DNA of 22,615 nucleotides. Source: Tepidiphilus sp. (GTDB lineage Bacteria > Pseudomonadota > Gammaproteobacteria > Burkholderiales > Rhodocyclaceae). Location: assembly GCA_028684345.1 (NCBI GenBank), contig JAQUGB010000002.1, positions 1 to 22,615 of the forward strand, written 5' to 3'. The first letter of the stretch is position 1. Every line of letters begins with the position of its first letter. This document shows positions 1 through 7,414 of the stretch, piece by piece. Both the position numbers and the translations under genes were made by a program. A model generated the notes under the pieces. That model was not told where the DNA came from. It was given only the letters and a program-made list of their open reading frames with translations, and searched no databases.

Positions 1-170
1 GTGAGCAGCACGGAGCGCAGCTGGGAACCAGGGCGGCGCGCGCCCTTGGCGACCAGCGCCAAGCGCCCGTGTTCGAGCGTGAGCACCTCGAGCAGCAGGC
101 TCGTCTCGCGCCAGGGACGCGCGTGCAAGACGTAGGCGGGCTCGGCCTCGACCCGTTGCCGCCGCGCCAT
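1..170 (-). CDS. recO: DNA repair protein RecO, N-terminal fragment
   Basis: RecO helps load RecA onto SSB-coated single-stranded DNA in the RecFOR recombination-repair pathway. Only the first 56 codons are here; the gene runs off the left edge. The visible part begins MARRQRVEAEPAYVLHARPW and continues with RETSLLLEVLTLEHGRLALV and AKGARRPGSQLR, which is the typical OB-fold start of RecO (a 'vL..rpyrEtS.ll...T..hGr..lvAkGaRr' pattern). The ATG at 170-168 lies 6 bases after the era stop codon, so recO is the next gene of the lepA-lepB-rnc-era operon. The era-recO order is common in proteobacteria. Identification rests on a short stretch but the pattern is characteristic. Confidence 0.88.
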   Translation of the reverse strand, partial: MARRQRVEAEPAYVLHARPWRETSLLLEVLTLEHGRLALVAKGARRPGSQLRSVLL

Positions 171-176
171 GCGCCC

Positions 177-1082
177 TCAGCCGTCGTAGCCCAGCGAGCG
201 CAGCGCCTGTTCGTCGTCGGCCCAGCCACTGCGCACCTTGACCCAGACTTCGAGATAGACGCGCGCCTCCAGCAGATTCTCCAGCTCCTGGCGCGCCTCG
301 GTGGCGATGCGCTTGATGCGCTCGCCGCCGCGGCCGATCACGATCGCCTTGTGCGGTTCACGCTCGACGATCACCGCGGCGTAGATGCGACGCAAGTTGC
401 CTTCGACTTCGTAACGCTCGATCTCCACGGCGATACCATAGGGCAACTCGTCGCCGACGAGACGGAAGACTTTCTCCCGCAGATATTCGGCGGCGAGGAA
501 GCGTTCGCTGCGATCGGTGATCATGTCGGGATCGTAGATCGGCTCTCCCTCGGGCAGATAGGGTTCGAGGGCGCGCAGGAGCTCGTCGGTGTGCTCGTCT
601 TTTTCTGCCGACAGCGGCACGATTTCGGCGAAAGACCGGCGCTGCGCCATCTCGGCGATGAAGGGCAGCAGCAGTTTCTTGTCTTTCAGGCGGTCGACCT
701 TGTTGATGACGAGCACGACCGGCACGTTTTCCGGCAGCAGAGCCATCACTTGGGCATCTTCGGCCGTGAAACGGCAGGCTTCGATCACGAAGACGATGAC
801 GTCGACCTCGGAGAGCGCCTGGGTGACGGTGCGGTTCATCAAGCGGTTGAGGGCCCGCTTGTGCCGCGTCTGGAAGCCGGGCGTGTCGACGAAGACGAAC
901 TGTGCCCGGTCCGTGGTGAGGATGCCGTGGACGCGGTGGCGCGTCGTCTGCTGTTTGCGCGAAACGATGCTCACCTTGTGGCCGACGAGGCGGTTGGTGA
1001 GGGTGGATTTGCCGACGTTGGGCCGGCCGGCGATGGCGACATAGCCGGCGCGAAAGACGGGAGCAGAAGAAGTATCGTTCAT
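177..1082 (-). CDS. era: GTPase Era
   Basis: Era is an essential GTPase that binds the 3' end of 16S rRNA during assembly of the 30S subunit. The 301-residue product has the family's usual length. The G domain shows G1 GRPNVGKS (residues 19-26), G3 DTPGF (66-70) and G4 NKVD (127-130). The C-terminal KH RNA-binding domain carries VIGRGGERIKRI (248-259). The start chosen (ATG 1082-1080, MNDTSSAPVF) gives a normal Era N-terminus. The frame stays open far upstream into rnc, but that stretch is only a shadow of rnc. No good Shine-Dalgarno precedes this start; the 40-bp gap after rnc is filled by two overlapping inverted repeats. Era follows rnc, as in many bacteria, which suggests translational coupling. 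Confidence 0.97.
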   Translation of the reverse strand: MNDTSSAPVFRAGYVAIAGRPNVGKSTLTNRLVGHKVSIVSRKQQTTRHRVHGILTTDRAQFVFVDTPGFQTRHKRALNRLMNRTVTQALSEVDVIVFVIEACRFTAEDAQVMALLPENVPVVLVINKVDRLKDKKLLLPFIAEMAQRRSFAEIVPLSAEKDEHTDELLRALEPYLPEGEPIYDPDMITDRSERFLAAEYLREKVFRLVGDELPYGIAVEIERYEVEGNLRRIYAAVIVEREPHKAIVIGRGGERIKRIATEARQELENLLEARVYLEVWVKVRSGWADDEQALRSLGYDG

Positions 1083-1089
1083 CGGGACT

Positions 1090-1116
1090 CGGGCAAAGTG
1101 CCCGCAGAGCGCGGGC
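1090..1116 (-). promoter_or_regulatory. Two overlapping inverted repeats between rnc and era
   Basis: The short rnc-era gap holds two stem-loops that cannot form together. Plus-strand arms GCCCGC (1100-1105) and GCGGGC (1111-1116) enclose a 5-base loop. CGGGCA (1090-1095) and TGCCCG (1099-1104) enclose a 3-base loop. They share 1100-1104. A 9-bp direct repeat, CGGGCAAAG, occurs at 1090-1098 and 1112-1120. The second stem ends 7 bases before the era ATG, where a ribosome binding site would be expected. A regulatory role is inferred. Confidence 0.4.
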
Positions 1117-1122
1117 AAAGGT

Positions 1123-1809
1123 TCAGGACTCTCCCAGCTGCGCGAGGATCTTGGCGGCGGCGTCTTGCTCGGCCGCGCGGCGGCTGGGCCCTTCGCCTTC
1201 GGCGGAGAGCCCGATCGCCTCGGCCTGAGCCCGAACCTTGAAGTGCTGCGCGTGCGCCGGGCCGCTGACGCTGACGATCTCATAACGCGGCACGGGATGA
1301 TGCCGCCCTTGCAGCCATTCCTGCAGACGAGTCTTGGGATCTTTGAGGTGTTCGAGTGGGCCGAGCGCGGCGAGTTCCGGTTCGAGGACGCGCGCCACCA
1401 CTCCGCGCGCGGCCTCATAGCCGCCGTCGAGCAGCACGGCCCCGACGATGGCCTCGAGCGCATCGGCAAGCAGTGAAGGGCGACGATTGCCGCCGACGCG
1501 CCGCTCTCCCTCACCGATGACGAGATACTCGTCGAGCCCCAGGCGCAAGGCCGCGGCGGCCAAAGTCTCTTGGCGCACGAGGCTCGCGCGGGCACGGGAG
1601 AGCGTCCCCTCGGGTTCGTCGGGATGGCGGCGATAGAGGAGCTCGGCCACCGCCAGGTCGAGCGCGGCATCGCCGAGAAATTCCAGACGCTCGTTGTGCC
1701 CTTCGCCCGCGCTGCGGTGTCTGAGGGCGGTGAAGAGCAGATCTTGTGCATGAAAGCGATGACCGAGACGCGCTTGCAGCGCCGTCCACTTTTCCTCACG
1801 CTCGCTCAT
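1123..1809 (-). CDS. rnc: Ribonuclease III
   Basis: RNase III is the double-strand-specific endoribonuclease that processes rRNA precursors and many structured mRNAs. The product is 228 residues, the normal bacterial length. The catalytic domain carries the signature NERLEFLGD (39-47), with acidic residues E40, E43, D47 and E67, plus D116 and E119 in SLLADALEAIVGA, all aligning with the known E. coli active-site set. A C-terminal double-stranded RNA-binding domain follows (about 155-226), ending in GEGPSRRAAEQDAAAKIL. The start ATG (1809) overlaps the stop of the DUF4845 gene by 4 bases (ATGA), so translation is probably coupled. It sits in the lepA-lepB-DUF4845-rnc-era-recO operon. Confidence 0.98.
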   Translation of the reverse strand: MSEREEKWTALQARLGHRFHAQDLLFTALRHRSAGEGHNERLEFLGDAALDLAVAELLYRRHPDEPEGTLSRARASLVRQETLAAAALRLGLDEYLVIGEGERRVGGNRRPSLLADALEAIVGAVLLDGGYEAARGVVARVLEPELAALGPLEHLKDPKTRLQEWLQGRHHPVPRYEIVSVSGPAHAQHFKVRAQAEAIGLSAEGEGPSRRAAEQDAAAKILAQLGES

Positions 1810-2183
1810 GGCGCCCCTGTCGCGGCAGCGATCTCGAAATCGAAGGCGAGGCTGACGTTGGCTACGAGAGGAACGAGCCGCTGATAGCGTACCTCGATCT
1901 TCGTGCGCCCCTCCTCGCGGGTGATGACGAGGTCACGGCCATCCACCGAAGTAAAGCCGTCGATGGTGGCGAACTTTCCAAACTCGGCGCGCAGCTGAGA
2001 GGGGGGCGTCTGTGGATCGGCGCGCTGGGCAATCTCAGCGAGCGCCCGTTTGATTGCGGCGTATTCGGTATAAACAGGGACGATGCGCAGCGCGAGGATC
2101 AGGACGATGCCGACGAGCACCCCCCAGAAGATCACGCCCAGCAAACTGACCCCTTGCTGCCGACGTACCAGCGCCGTGCCCAT
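1806..2183 (-). CDS. DUF4845 family membrane protein
   Basis: A small single-pass membrane protein of unknown function, found between lepB and rnc in many beta- and gammaproteobacteria. The 125-residue product begins MGTALVRRQQGVSLLGVIFW, followed by a hydrophobic helix (about 11-33) and a soluble, presumably periplasmic, domain. The basic stretch followed by GVSLLG and a hydrophobic helix resembles a type IV prepilin N-terminus, but no pilin processing is claimed. Two starts are possible. ATG at 2201 overlaps the lepB stop by 4 bases and would add 6 residues. ATG at 2183 is preceded by a perfect AAGGAGG at good spacing, so I chose 2183. The stop overlaps rnc by 4 bases. Confidence 0.85.
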   Translation of the reverse strand: MGTALVRRQQGVSLLGVIFWGVLVGIVLILALRIVPVYTEYAAIKRALAEIAQRADPQTPPSQLRAEFGKFATIDGFTSVDGRDLVITREEGRTKIEVRYQRLVPLVANVSLAFDFEIAAATGAP

Positions 2184-2197
2184 ACGCCCTCCTTGTT

Positions 2198-2986
2198 TCA
2201 TTGGATTCGACCAATACGCGAGAGGTCGGAAAAATTCAGCCAGATGAAGAAGGCCCTGCCGACGATGTTCTCCTCAGGCACGAACCCCCATACTCGGCTG
2301 TCACTGCTGCCATCCCGATTATCGCCCATGACGAAGTAGTGTCCAGGCGGTACCGAGCAGCGCACCCCCCGACGATTGTACTCGCAACGGTCGGCATGGG
2401 GGAATTCGAGCCGTTGCGTGACGAACGGTGGAGCGATGTCGTCGACGAGGATCTCGTGCGGGCGCTCCCCTAGATATTCGCGCCAGCGGGTGGAATAATA
2501 CAGCCGATCGGCATGAAAATAGTCCGGTAAAGGCTCGTAGCGCACCGGCACGCCGTTGATGCGCAGTTTCTTGTCGATATATTCGACGTAATCCCCAGGC
2601 AAACCGACGACGCGCTTGATGTAATCGACTGACGGGTCGACCGGATAGCGAAACACCATGACATCCCCACGCCGGGGTTCTCCCACGGGGATGAGGACGC
2701 GGTTCAACAACGGCAAGCGAATGCCGTAGGAGAACTTGTCGACGAGGATGAAATCGCCCGCGAGCAGCGTCGGAATCATCGACCCCGAAGGAATCTTGAA
2801 CGGCTCGACCACGAAGGAGCGCAGCACGAAGACGGCGAGGATCACCGGGAAAAAGCTCGCTCCGTATTCGACCCACCAGGGGGCGGGGGCCCCCTCGGGG
2901 CGGCCTTTGCTCGCCACCCAGCGGTCGAGCGCCCACAGCACGCCCGTGGCGAGCGTGAGCAGGAAGAGGATCAGCGCGAAATTCAT
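2198..2986 (-). CDS. lepB: Signal peptidase I
   Basis: Signal peptidase I removes signal peptides from exported proteins at the periplasmic face of the inner membrane. The product is 262 residues. It has an N-terminal membrane helix (about 3-20), a second hydrophobic segment (about 43-60), then the catalytic serine in PSGSM (S69) and the catalytic lysine in DYIKRVVG (K124), which form the Ser-Lys dyad. The conserved box MGDNRDGSSDSR lies at 220-231. Two cysteines (C201, C210) sit where E. coli LepB has its disulfide. The start at 2986 has AGGGA just upstream. It follows lepA by 33 bp, the classic lepA-lepB pair, and precedes the DUF4845 gene. Confidence 0.98.
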   Translation of the reverse strand: MNFALILFLLTLATGVLWALDRWVASKGRPEGAPAPWWVEYGASFFPVILAVFVLRSFVVEPFKIPSGSMIPTLLAGDFILVDKFSYGIRLPLLNRVLIPVGEPRRGDVMVFRYPVDPSVDYIKRVVGLPGDYVEYIDKKLRINGVPVRYEPLPDYFHADRLYYSTRWREYLGERPHEILVDDIAPPFVTQRLEFPHADRCEYNRRGVRCSVPPGHYFVMGDNRDGSSDSRVWGFVPEENIVGRAFFIWLNFSDLSRIGRIQ

Positions 2987-3019
2987 GGTTCCCTGCCTTG
3001 GAGAGTGCGGCGAGGCCGG

Positions 3020-4813
3020 TCAGGCTTCGTCGGTACGCAGCACCGCGAGGAAGGCTTCCTGCGGGATCTCGACGTTGCCGACCTGCTTCATGCGTTTCTT
3101 GCCGGCCTTCTGCTTTTCGAGGAGCTTCTTCTTGCGCGAAATGTCCCCACCGTAGCATTTGGCGAGCACGTTCTTGCGCAGCGCCTTGATCGTCTCGCGG
3201 GCGATGATGTGCGAGCCGATCGCCGCCTGTAGCGGCACGTCGAACATCTGCCGCGGAATGAGGCTGCGCAGTTTCTCGACGAGCTCACGACCGCGCCTCT
3301 GGGCGCTGGCACGGTGCACGATCACCGAGAGGGCATCGACTTTCTCACCATTGACGAGGACGTCGAGCTTGACGAGATCGGCGGGGCGGTATTCCTTGAA
3401 CTCGTAGTCGAGCGAGGCATAGCCGCGCGACACGGACTTCAGCCGGTCGAAGAAGTCCATCACCACCTCGTTCATCGGCAGCTCGAAGATGACGTGCACC
3501 TGCCGGCCGTGGTAGCGCAGATCGATCTGCACGCCGCGCTTCTGGTTGCACAGCGTGAGCACGGGACCGAGGTAGTCCTGCGGCACGAAGATGTGCGCGG
3601 TGATGATGGGTTCGCGGATCTCCTCGATCTTGCTCGGATCGGGCAGACGCGAGGGATTTTCGATGCGCTGCACTTCGCCCGAGCGCAGCACCACTTCATA
3701 GACGACCGAAGGCGCCGTGGTGATGAGGTTCTGGCCGAACTCGCGCTCGAGCCGCTCCTGCACGATGTCCATGTGCAGCAGCCCCAGAAAGCCACAGCGA
3801 AAGCCGAATCCCAACGCCTGCGAGGTCTCGGGCTCGAACTGCAGCGCCGCGTCGTTCAATTTGAGCTTTTCGAGCGCCTCGCGCAGGGAATCGTATTCGC
3901 TCGACTCCACCGGATAGAGGCCGGCGAAGACCTGCGGTTTGATCTCGCGAAACCCGGGCAGCGGCTCGGAGGCGGCGCGTGGCAGCGTCGTGATCGTGTC
4001 GCCCACCTTGGCCGCGCGCAGCTCCTTGATGCCAGAGATGACGAAGCCCACTTCGCCGCACTCGAGCGCGTCACGTTCGAGCGAGCGCGGGGTGAAGACA
4101 CCGAGACGCTCGATTTGATGCTCGGATCCGGTCGACATCAAACGGATGCGCTCGCCGCGCGCCAGACGCCCATCCACCACCCGCACCAGCATGACGACGC
4201 CGACGTAGTTGTCGAACCATGAGTCGATGACGAGCGCACGGGTGGGCGCCTCAGGATTTCCACGCGGAGGCGGTACCCGGCGCGCCACGGCTTCGAGCAC
4301 GTCCTCGATCCCCAAACCCGTTTTGGCTGAACAGAGCACGGCTTCGCTCGCATCCACGCCGATGACGTCTTCGATCTCGGCGCGCGCGCGCTCGGGATCG
4401 GCCTGCGGCAGGTCGATCTTGTTGAGCACCGGCACCACCTCGACACCGAGCTCGATCGCGGTGTAGCAGTTGGCCACCGTCTGCGCCTCCACCCCTTGGG
4501 AGGCATCGACCACGAGGAGTGCCCCCTCGCAAGCGGATAACGAGCGGCTCACCTCGTAGGAGAAATCGACGTGTCCCGGCGTGTCGATGAGGTTGAGCTC
4601 GTAAGTCTGGCCGTCGCGCGCTCGGTACATGAGCGTAGCGGTCTGCGCCTTGATGGTGATGCCGCGCTCGCGCTCGAGATCCATGGAGTCGAGCACGCGA
4701 TCCTCCATCTCGCGATCGGACAGGCCGCCGCAATACTGGATGAGCCGATCGGCGAGCGTAGACTTGCCGTGGTCGATGTGGGCGATGATCGAGAAGTTGC
4801 GTATGTTTTTCAT
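3020..4813 (-). CDS. lepA: Elongation factor 4 (LepA)
   Basis: LepA/EF4 is a ribosome-associated translational GTPase related to EF-G, implicated in back-translocation and in 30S biogenesis and initiation. The 597-residue product is full length. Motifs are AHIDHGKST (11-19), DTPGHVD (77-83) and NKID (131-134). The lysine-rich LepA-specific C-terminus is present (SRKKKLLEKQKAGKKRMKQ, then VGNVEIPQEAFLAVL). I chose ATG 4813 (MKNIRNFSIIAHIDHG), the family's usual N-terminus; a GTG two codons upstream (4819) is also open. Neither start has an obvious Shine-Dalgarno. A small GC hairpin followed by seven T residues ends 8 bases before the ATG, so expression may be controlled there. Confidence 0.98.
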   Translation of the reverse strand: MKNIRNFSIIAHIDHGKSTLADRLIQYCGGLSDREMEDRVLDSMDLERERGITIKAQTATLMYRARDGQTYELNLIDTPGHVDFSYEVSRSLSACEGALLVVDASQGVEAQTVANCYTAIELGVEVVPVLNKIDLPQADPERARAEIEDVIGVDASEAVLCSAKTGLGIEDVLEAVARRVPPPRGNPEAPTRALVIDSWFDNYVGVVMLVRVVDGRLARGERIRLMSTGSEHQIERLGVFTPRSLERDALECGEVGFVISGIKELRAAKVGDTITTLPRAASEPLPGFREIKPQVFAGLYPVESSEYDSLREALEKLKLNDAALQFEPETSQALGFGFRCGFLGLLHMDIVQERLEREFGQNLITTAPSVVYEVVLRSGEVQRIENPSRLPDPSKIEEIREPIITAHIFVPQDYLGPVLTLCNQKRGVQIDLRYHGRQVHVIFELPMNEVVMDFFDRLKSVSRGYASLDYEFKEYRPADLVKLDVLVNGEKVDALSVIVHRASAQRRGRELVEKLRSLIPRQMFDVPLQAAIGSHIIARETIKALRKNVLAKCYGGDISRKKKLLEKQKAGKKRMKQVGNVEIPQEAFLAVLRTDEA

Positions 4814-4821
4814 CGGCACAC

Positions 4822-4840
4822 AAAAAAAGCCCCGCGGGGC
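4822..4840 (-). terminator. Terminator or attenuator between the grx-like gene and lepA
   Basis: On the minus strand the perfect palindrome GCCCCGCGGGGC (4829-4840) is followed directly by seven T residues (4828-4822). It lies 31 bp after the glutaredoxin-like stop codon and just before the lepA start. The stem is short (about 4 bp with a CGCG loop), so termination may be partial. It would end the rpoE-rseAB transcript or act as an attenuator for lepA. Confidence 0.55.
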
Positions 4841-4871
4841 AGTGGAGAGCGGTACGAAAGATTCATCCCGA

Positions 4872-5129
4872 TCATTCTAACGGAAAACGGCTCAAATAGT
4901 CATGAACGCTTGCTGCATCGCAGCGATGGCGACAGATTTCCACGCTCCCATGCAGGACGACCGGAATCGCCCGGCCATAGCGTTGACGCCAGGCCGGATC
5001 CACATCGACGTCGCGTTTGACCACGATGAAACCATAGTGTCGTGCGATGGGCATGAGTGCCTCCACCATGTCATCGCACAAATGGCACCCCGGGCGCGAC
5101 AAGACCCATAGGACACGCTCCTGGGACAT
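4872..5129 (-). CDS. Glutaredoxin-like thiol protein
   Basis: A small 85-residue thioredoxin-fold protein of the glutaredoxin-like (DUF836) type. It opens with a beta strand (VLWVLS) followed by the redox motif CHLC (C15, C18) and DDMVEAL, then a cis-proline region AIPVVLHG (about 54-61). Length and motif fit the small glutaredoxin-like protein commonly found between the rseB/mucD region and lepA in betaproteobacteria. The substrate is unknown. The start lies 3 bases after the rseB stop, so it is probably co-transcribed with rpoE-rseA-rseB. One speculative role is thiol maintenance during envelope stress. A short hairpin and T run follow it. Confidence 0.82.
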   Translation of the reverse strand: MSQERVLWVLSRPGCHLCDDMVEALMPIARHYGFIVVKRDVDVDPAWRQRYGRAIPVVLHGSVEICRHRCDAASVHDYLSRFPLE

Positions 5130-5132
5130 CGC

Positions 5133-6104
5133 TCACTGCGCCCCCTGGTGTCGTACCATCGCATCGAGCAAAGCGCGCAGGGTCACGTCGGGCACTTCAC
5201 CCATCGCGGTACGCAGCGCGCCCGGCTCGCGCCGGCGCATCACCGTCGTGGCCCCGAAATGGTCGGTCTTCTCGCCCACTTCGTCTCCGTCCCACGGCTC
5301 GAAGAACACGGAGACGCTCACCAGGCCATCCCCGAGCTGCCACTGAGTGATCGTCTTGCCGGATGGCCCACGCCGCTGCAAGACCGCCTCGAGCTCGAAT
5401 CCTGCAGGCATGGCGGTGAACGCCCAGCCGGTATCGGCGGCCTCGACTCGCCTGCCACGCAGATCGATACGCCGCCAATCTTCATGAGCGGCGAACTTCC
5501 GTCGCACCTGCGTGGCATCAGGAACGCCCGTCATGCGGAAATCGGAAAAAATCTGCGTCTCCAGCACCCGAGCCGGAGCCTCGTCCCAGATCGTCCGCTT
5601 CAACACGACCCCACTTTCCCTGTCGATCCACCATTCTTGACCGAACCGCAAGGCGTCGTGTGGCACGAACCGTATCCCGACCGCCTCGCGCCCCGCCACA
5701 CGGCCCTCGCCAAGCGGCTCGAGCCGGTAGGAGGCCGCGATGCGCCCCACGGTACCGAGCCGATGGGAAGGCAGCCCGGATGCGCCCGTGGCCTGATCGA
5801 GCAATACCAATTTTTCCTCGGGCAAGAAACAGCGCACCTCCTCACCGATGCGGACGGTTTCGCGGGGCTCTCCCTCGAGCACTTCGACCCACTCGAACCG
5901 CTCTCCCCCATCATTCATATGAGTGATGCGCATCGTTTTCACCCGATCGCCGATCTGCAGCACGACCGTACCGTGATAATCGATGTCCGGCGGAGACAGG
6001 GCGCGCTCGAGCAAGCGAAGGACGTCTTCCGAGGCATTCGCCAGGGCCGAGATTCCTGCCATGAGCAGGCAGACCGTGAACCGCACCTTTGCCGCGAAGT
6101 GCAT
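5133..6104 (-). CDS. rseB: Sigma-E regulatory protein RseB/MucB
   Basis: RseB (MucB) is a periplasmic protein that binds the periplasmic tail of RseA and shields it from proteolysis, keeping sigma-E off until mislocalised lipoproteins or LPS are sensed. The 323-residue product has a signal peptide (MHFAAKVRFTVCLLMAGISA, likely cut near ANA-S at 24-25). It continues with the MucB/RseB N-terminal domain (SPPDIDYHGTVVLQIGDR, FEWVEVLEGEPRE) and the C-terminal domain (GWAFTAMPAGFELE). The ATG at 6104 shares one base with the rseA stop (TGATG) and has an AAGGGGGG upstream. A longer open frame exists but lies inside rseA. No MucD-type protease gene follows; the next gene is the glutaredoxin-like one. 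Confidence 0.93.
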   Translation of the reverse strand: MHFAAKVRFTVCLLMAGISALANASEDVLRLLERALSPPDIDYHGTVVLQIGDRVKTMRITHMNDGGERFEWVEVLEGEPRETVRIGEEVRCFLPEEKLVLLDQATGASGLPSHRLGTVGRIAASYRLEPLGEGRVAGREAVGIRFVPHDALRFGQEWWIDRESGVVLKRTIWDEAPARVLETQIFSDFRMTGVPDATQVRRKFAAHEDWRRIDLRGRRVEAADTGWAFTAMPAGFELEAVLQRRGPSGKTITQWQLGDGLVSVSVFFEPWDGDEVGEKTDHFGATTVMRRREPGALRTAMGEVPDVTLRALLDAMVRHQGAQ

Positions 6105-6661
6105 CAACGCCCCCCTTGCTGCTGCGCCATCACCCGGGCATAGCGCAGTCCACCGACACCCGCGGGGCCATGAGCATTGCCGTAAGCGATCCAATAAATC
6201 TGCTCGTCCGGCGTTTGAGAGGGAGAACCCGGCTTCGAGGGCGCAGCAACTTCGGCCTCCGCCAAGCGCACGGCGTTCGCGCCGCCTTCGTCCTCGCGAG
6301 GCGTTTGCCACAGTCCCCAACCGACGGCAAGGACGAGCGCCGCTGCGGCCGCGGTGGCAAACCAGTGTATTTTCGGCTCGTTGGCCACGGCGCGCAGGTC
6401 GCGCTCAGGCCCGATGCGCGTCACGGGGCTCGGCTCGAGCGCGATCCGTCTCAGGATCACCGAGCGCAGGTCACGATGGCGGGGCCCGGGGAGTTCTCCC
6501 CGCAGGGCCTCGCCGATGAGGTGATAGGCTAGCCAGCGCTGGGCCATGGCCGGGTCGTTCGTGAGCCGTTGCACCCACGAAGCGGTGTCCGCACCGTCGA
6601 GCTCACCATCCACCAAGGCCGACAGCGCTTCTGGAGTCGTTTTCGTGTCGCGCATCATCAT
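6104..6661 (-). CDS. rseA: Anti-sigma-E factor RseA/MucA
   Basis: RseA is the inner-membrane anti-sigma factor that holds RpoE inactive and releases it after stepwise proteolysis. The 185-residue product has an N-terminal cytoplasmic anti-sigma domain (EALSALVDGELDGADTASWV, then QRWLAYHLIGEALRGE), one membrane helix (about 101-118, FATAAAAALVLAVGWGLW) and a periplasmic tail ending YARVMAQQQGGR. The start has three consecutive ATG codons (6661, 6658, 6655) 9-15 bases after the rpoE stop. AGGAAA overlaps that stop and could serve any of them. Order rpoE-rseA-rseB is standard. Low overall similarity is normal for this family, so the call leans on domain layout and context. Confidence 0.93.
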   Translation of the reverse strand: MMMRDTKTTPEALSALVDGELDGADTASWVQRLTNDPAMAQRWLAYHLIGEALRGELPGPRHRDLRSVILRRIALEPSPVTRIGPERDLRAVANEPKIHWFATAAAAALVLAVGWGLWQTPREDEGGANAVRLAEAEVAAPSKPGSPSQTPDEQIYWIAYGNAHGPAGVGGLRYARVMAQQQGGR

Positions 6662-6670
6662 CGTCGTTTC

Positions 6671-7273
6671 CTACCAGCGTCGATCGGGGGCCGTATCGAG
6701 CAGCGGCCGTAGACGTTGCGCGATCGCCTCCCGCGCACGGAAAATCCGCGAACGCACGGTGCCGATCGGGCAGCCCATCACTTGGGCGATTTCTTCGTAG
6801 CTCAGCCCTTCGAGCTCGCGTAGCGTGATTGCCGTGCGCAGTTCTTCGGGCAAGGACTGGATCGTCTCTTCCACCGTCTGGGCGATCTCCTGGGTGAGGA
6901 GCAAATTCTCCGGCGTCTCGCTGTCACTGAGCAGATCGAGTTCATCCCACTGCTCTCCCTCCTCCGTCTGATGGACAGTGGCACTCGCGGAAGGGCGACG
7001 ATTGGAGGCCATCAAGTGATTCTTCGCGGTATTGATGGCAATGCGATAGAGCCAGGTATAGAACGCACTGTCGCCGCGAAACGAATCGAGCGCCCGATAG
7101 GCCTTGATGAAGGTCTCCTGAGTCAAGTCTTCCACCTCCGCCGGGTCGCGCACCAGGCGCGACAACAACCGCTGCACTTTGCGCTGATATTTCGACACGA
7201 GCAACCCGAAGGCGTTCTGATCGCCTTGGCGCACACGCGCTACGAGCTGCTGATCGATCTCACGGTTGGTCAT
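6671..7273 (-). CDS. rpoE: RNA polymerase sigma factor RpoE/AlgU
   Basis: Extracytoplasmic-function sigma factor that directs the envelope-stress regulon. The product is 200 residues. Region 2 spans about 22-90, with DLTQETFIKAYRALDSF (49-65, region 2.2) and AFYTWLYRIAINTAKNHL (70-87, regions 2.3-2.4 for -10 recognition). Region 4 (about 138-190) contains LPEELRTAITLRELEGLSYE and EIAQVMGCPIGTVRSRIFRA, the helix-turn-helix for -35 recognition. It heads rpoE-rseA-rseB and is divergent from nadB, as in Pseudomonas and many betaproteobacteria. No strong Shine-Dalgarno is seen before the ATG at 7273. Candidate sigma70 and sigma-E type promoter elements lie in the 141-bp gap. Confidence 0.98.
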   Translation of the reverse strand: MTNREIDQQLVARVRQGDQNAFGLLVSKYQRKVQRLLSRLVRDPAEVEDLTQETFIKAYRALDSFRGDSAFYTWLYRIAINTAKNHLMASNRRPSASATVHQTEEGEQWDELDLLSDSETPENLLLTQEIAQTVEETIQSLPEELRTAITLRELEGLSYEEIAQVMGCPIGTVRSRIFRAREAIAQRLRPLLDTAPDRRW

Positions 7274-7306
7274 AGGAAGCGAGCCTGACGTTCCTGTCGG
7301 AGATTC

Positions 7307-7312
7307 ATTATA
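7307..7312 (-). promoter_or_regulatory. Candidate sigma70 -10 box for rpoE
   Basis: The minus strand has a perfect TATAAT at 7312-7307, which would start transcription near 7300, about 27 bases before the rpoE ATG. There is no good -35 hexamer at 16-18 bp (GAGGAT-like), so the promoter would be weak or dependent on an activator. Confidence 0.4.
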
Positions 7313-7340
7313 CCGACCCGCTTCCCCAATCCTCGCGAAA

Positions 7341-7369
7341 ATCGACCCACGGAGCAGGGATTTGGTTCC
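7341..7369 (-). promoter_or_regulatory. Candidate sigma-E type promoter upstream of rpoE
   Basis: On the minus strand GGAACC (7369-7364) is followed 18 bases later by TCGAT (7345-7341). This resembles the sigma-E/AlgU pattern (GGAACTT, about 16 bases, TCnAA), though the spacing is about one base long and the -10 half is imperfect. RpoE genes are usually autoregulated, which fits the position some 70-95 bases before the start codon. Confidence 0.35.
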
Positions 7370-7414
7370 TCCCTTGTGATAACCTTTTCATCTCTCCCCT
7401 TCCTTTCTTCCTCG

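Noticed and set aside
1083..1799. N-terminal extension of era through the rnc region
   Set aside because: The extra 239 codons overlap rnc in another frame, have no domain, and Era proteins begin at the chosen start.
3314..4222. 302-codon open frame antisense to lepA
   Set aside because: Composition is the His/Asp/Leu-rich pattern typical of antisense shadows in GC-rich genes.
5148..6143. 331-codon open frame antisense to rseB
   Set aside because: Mirrors rseB and crosses into rseA; no domain features.
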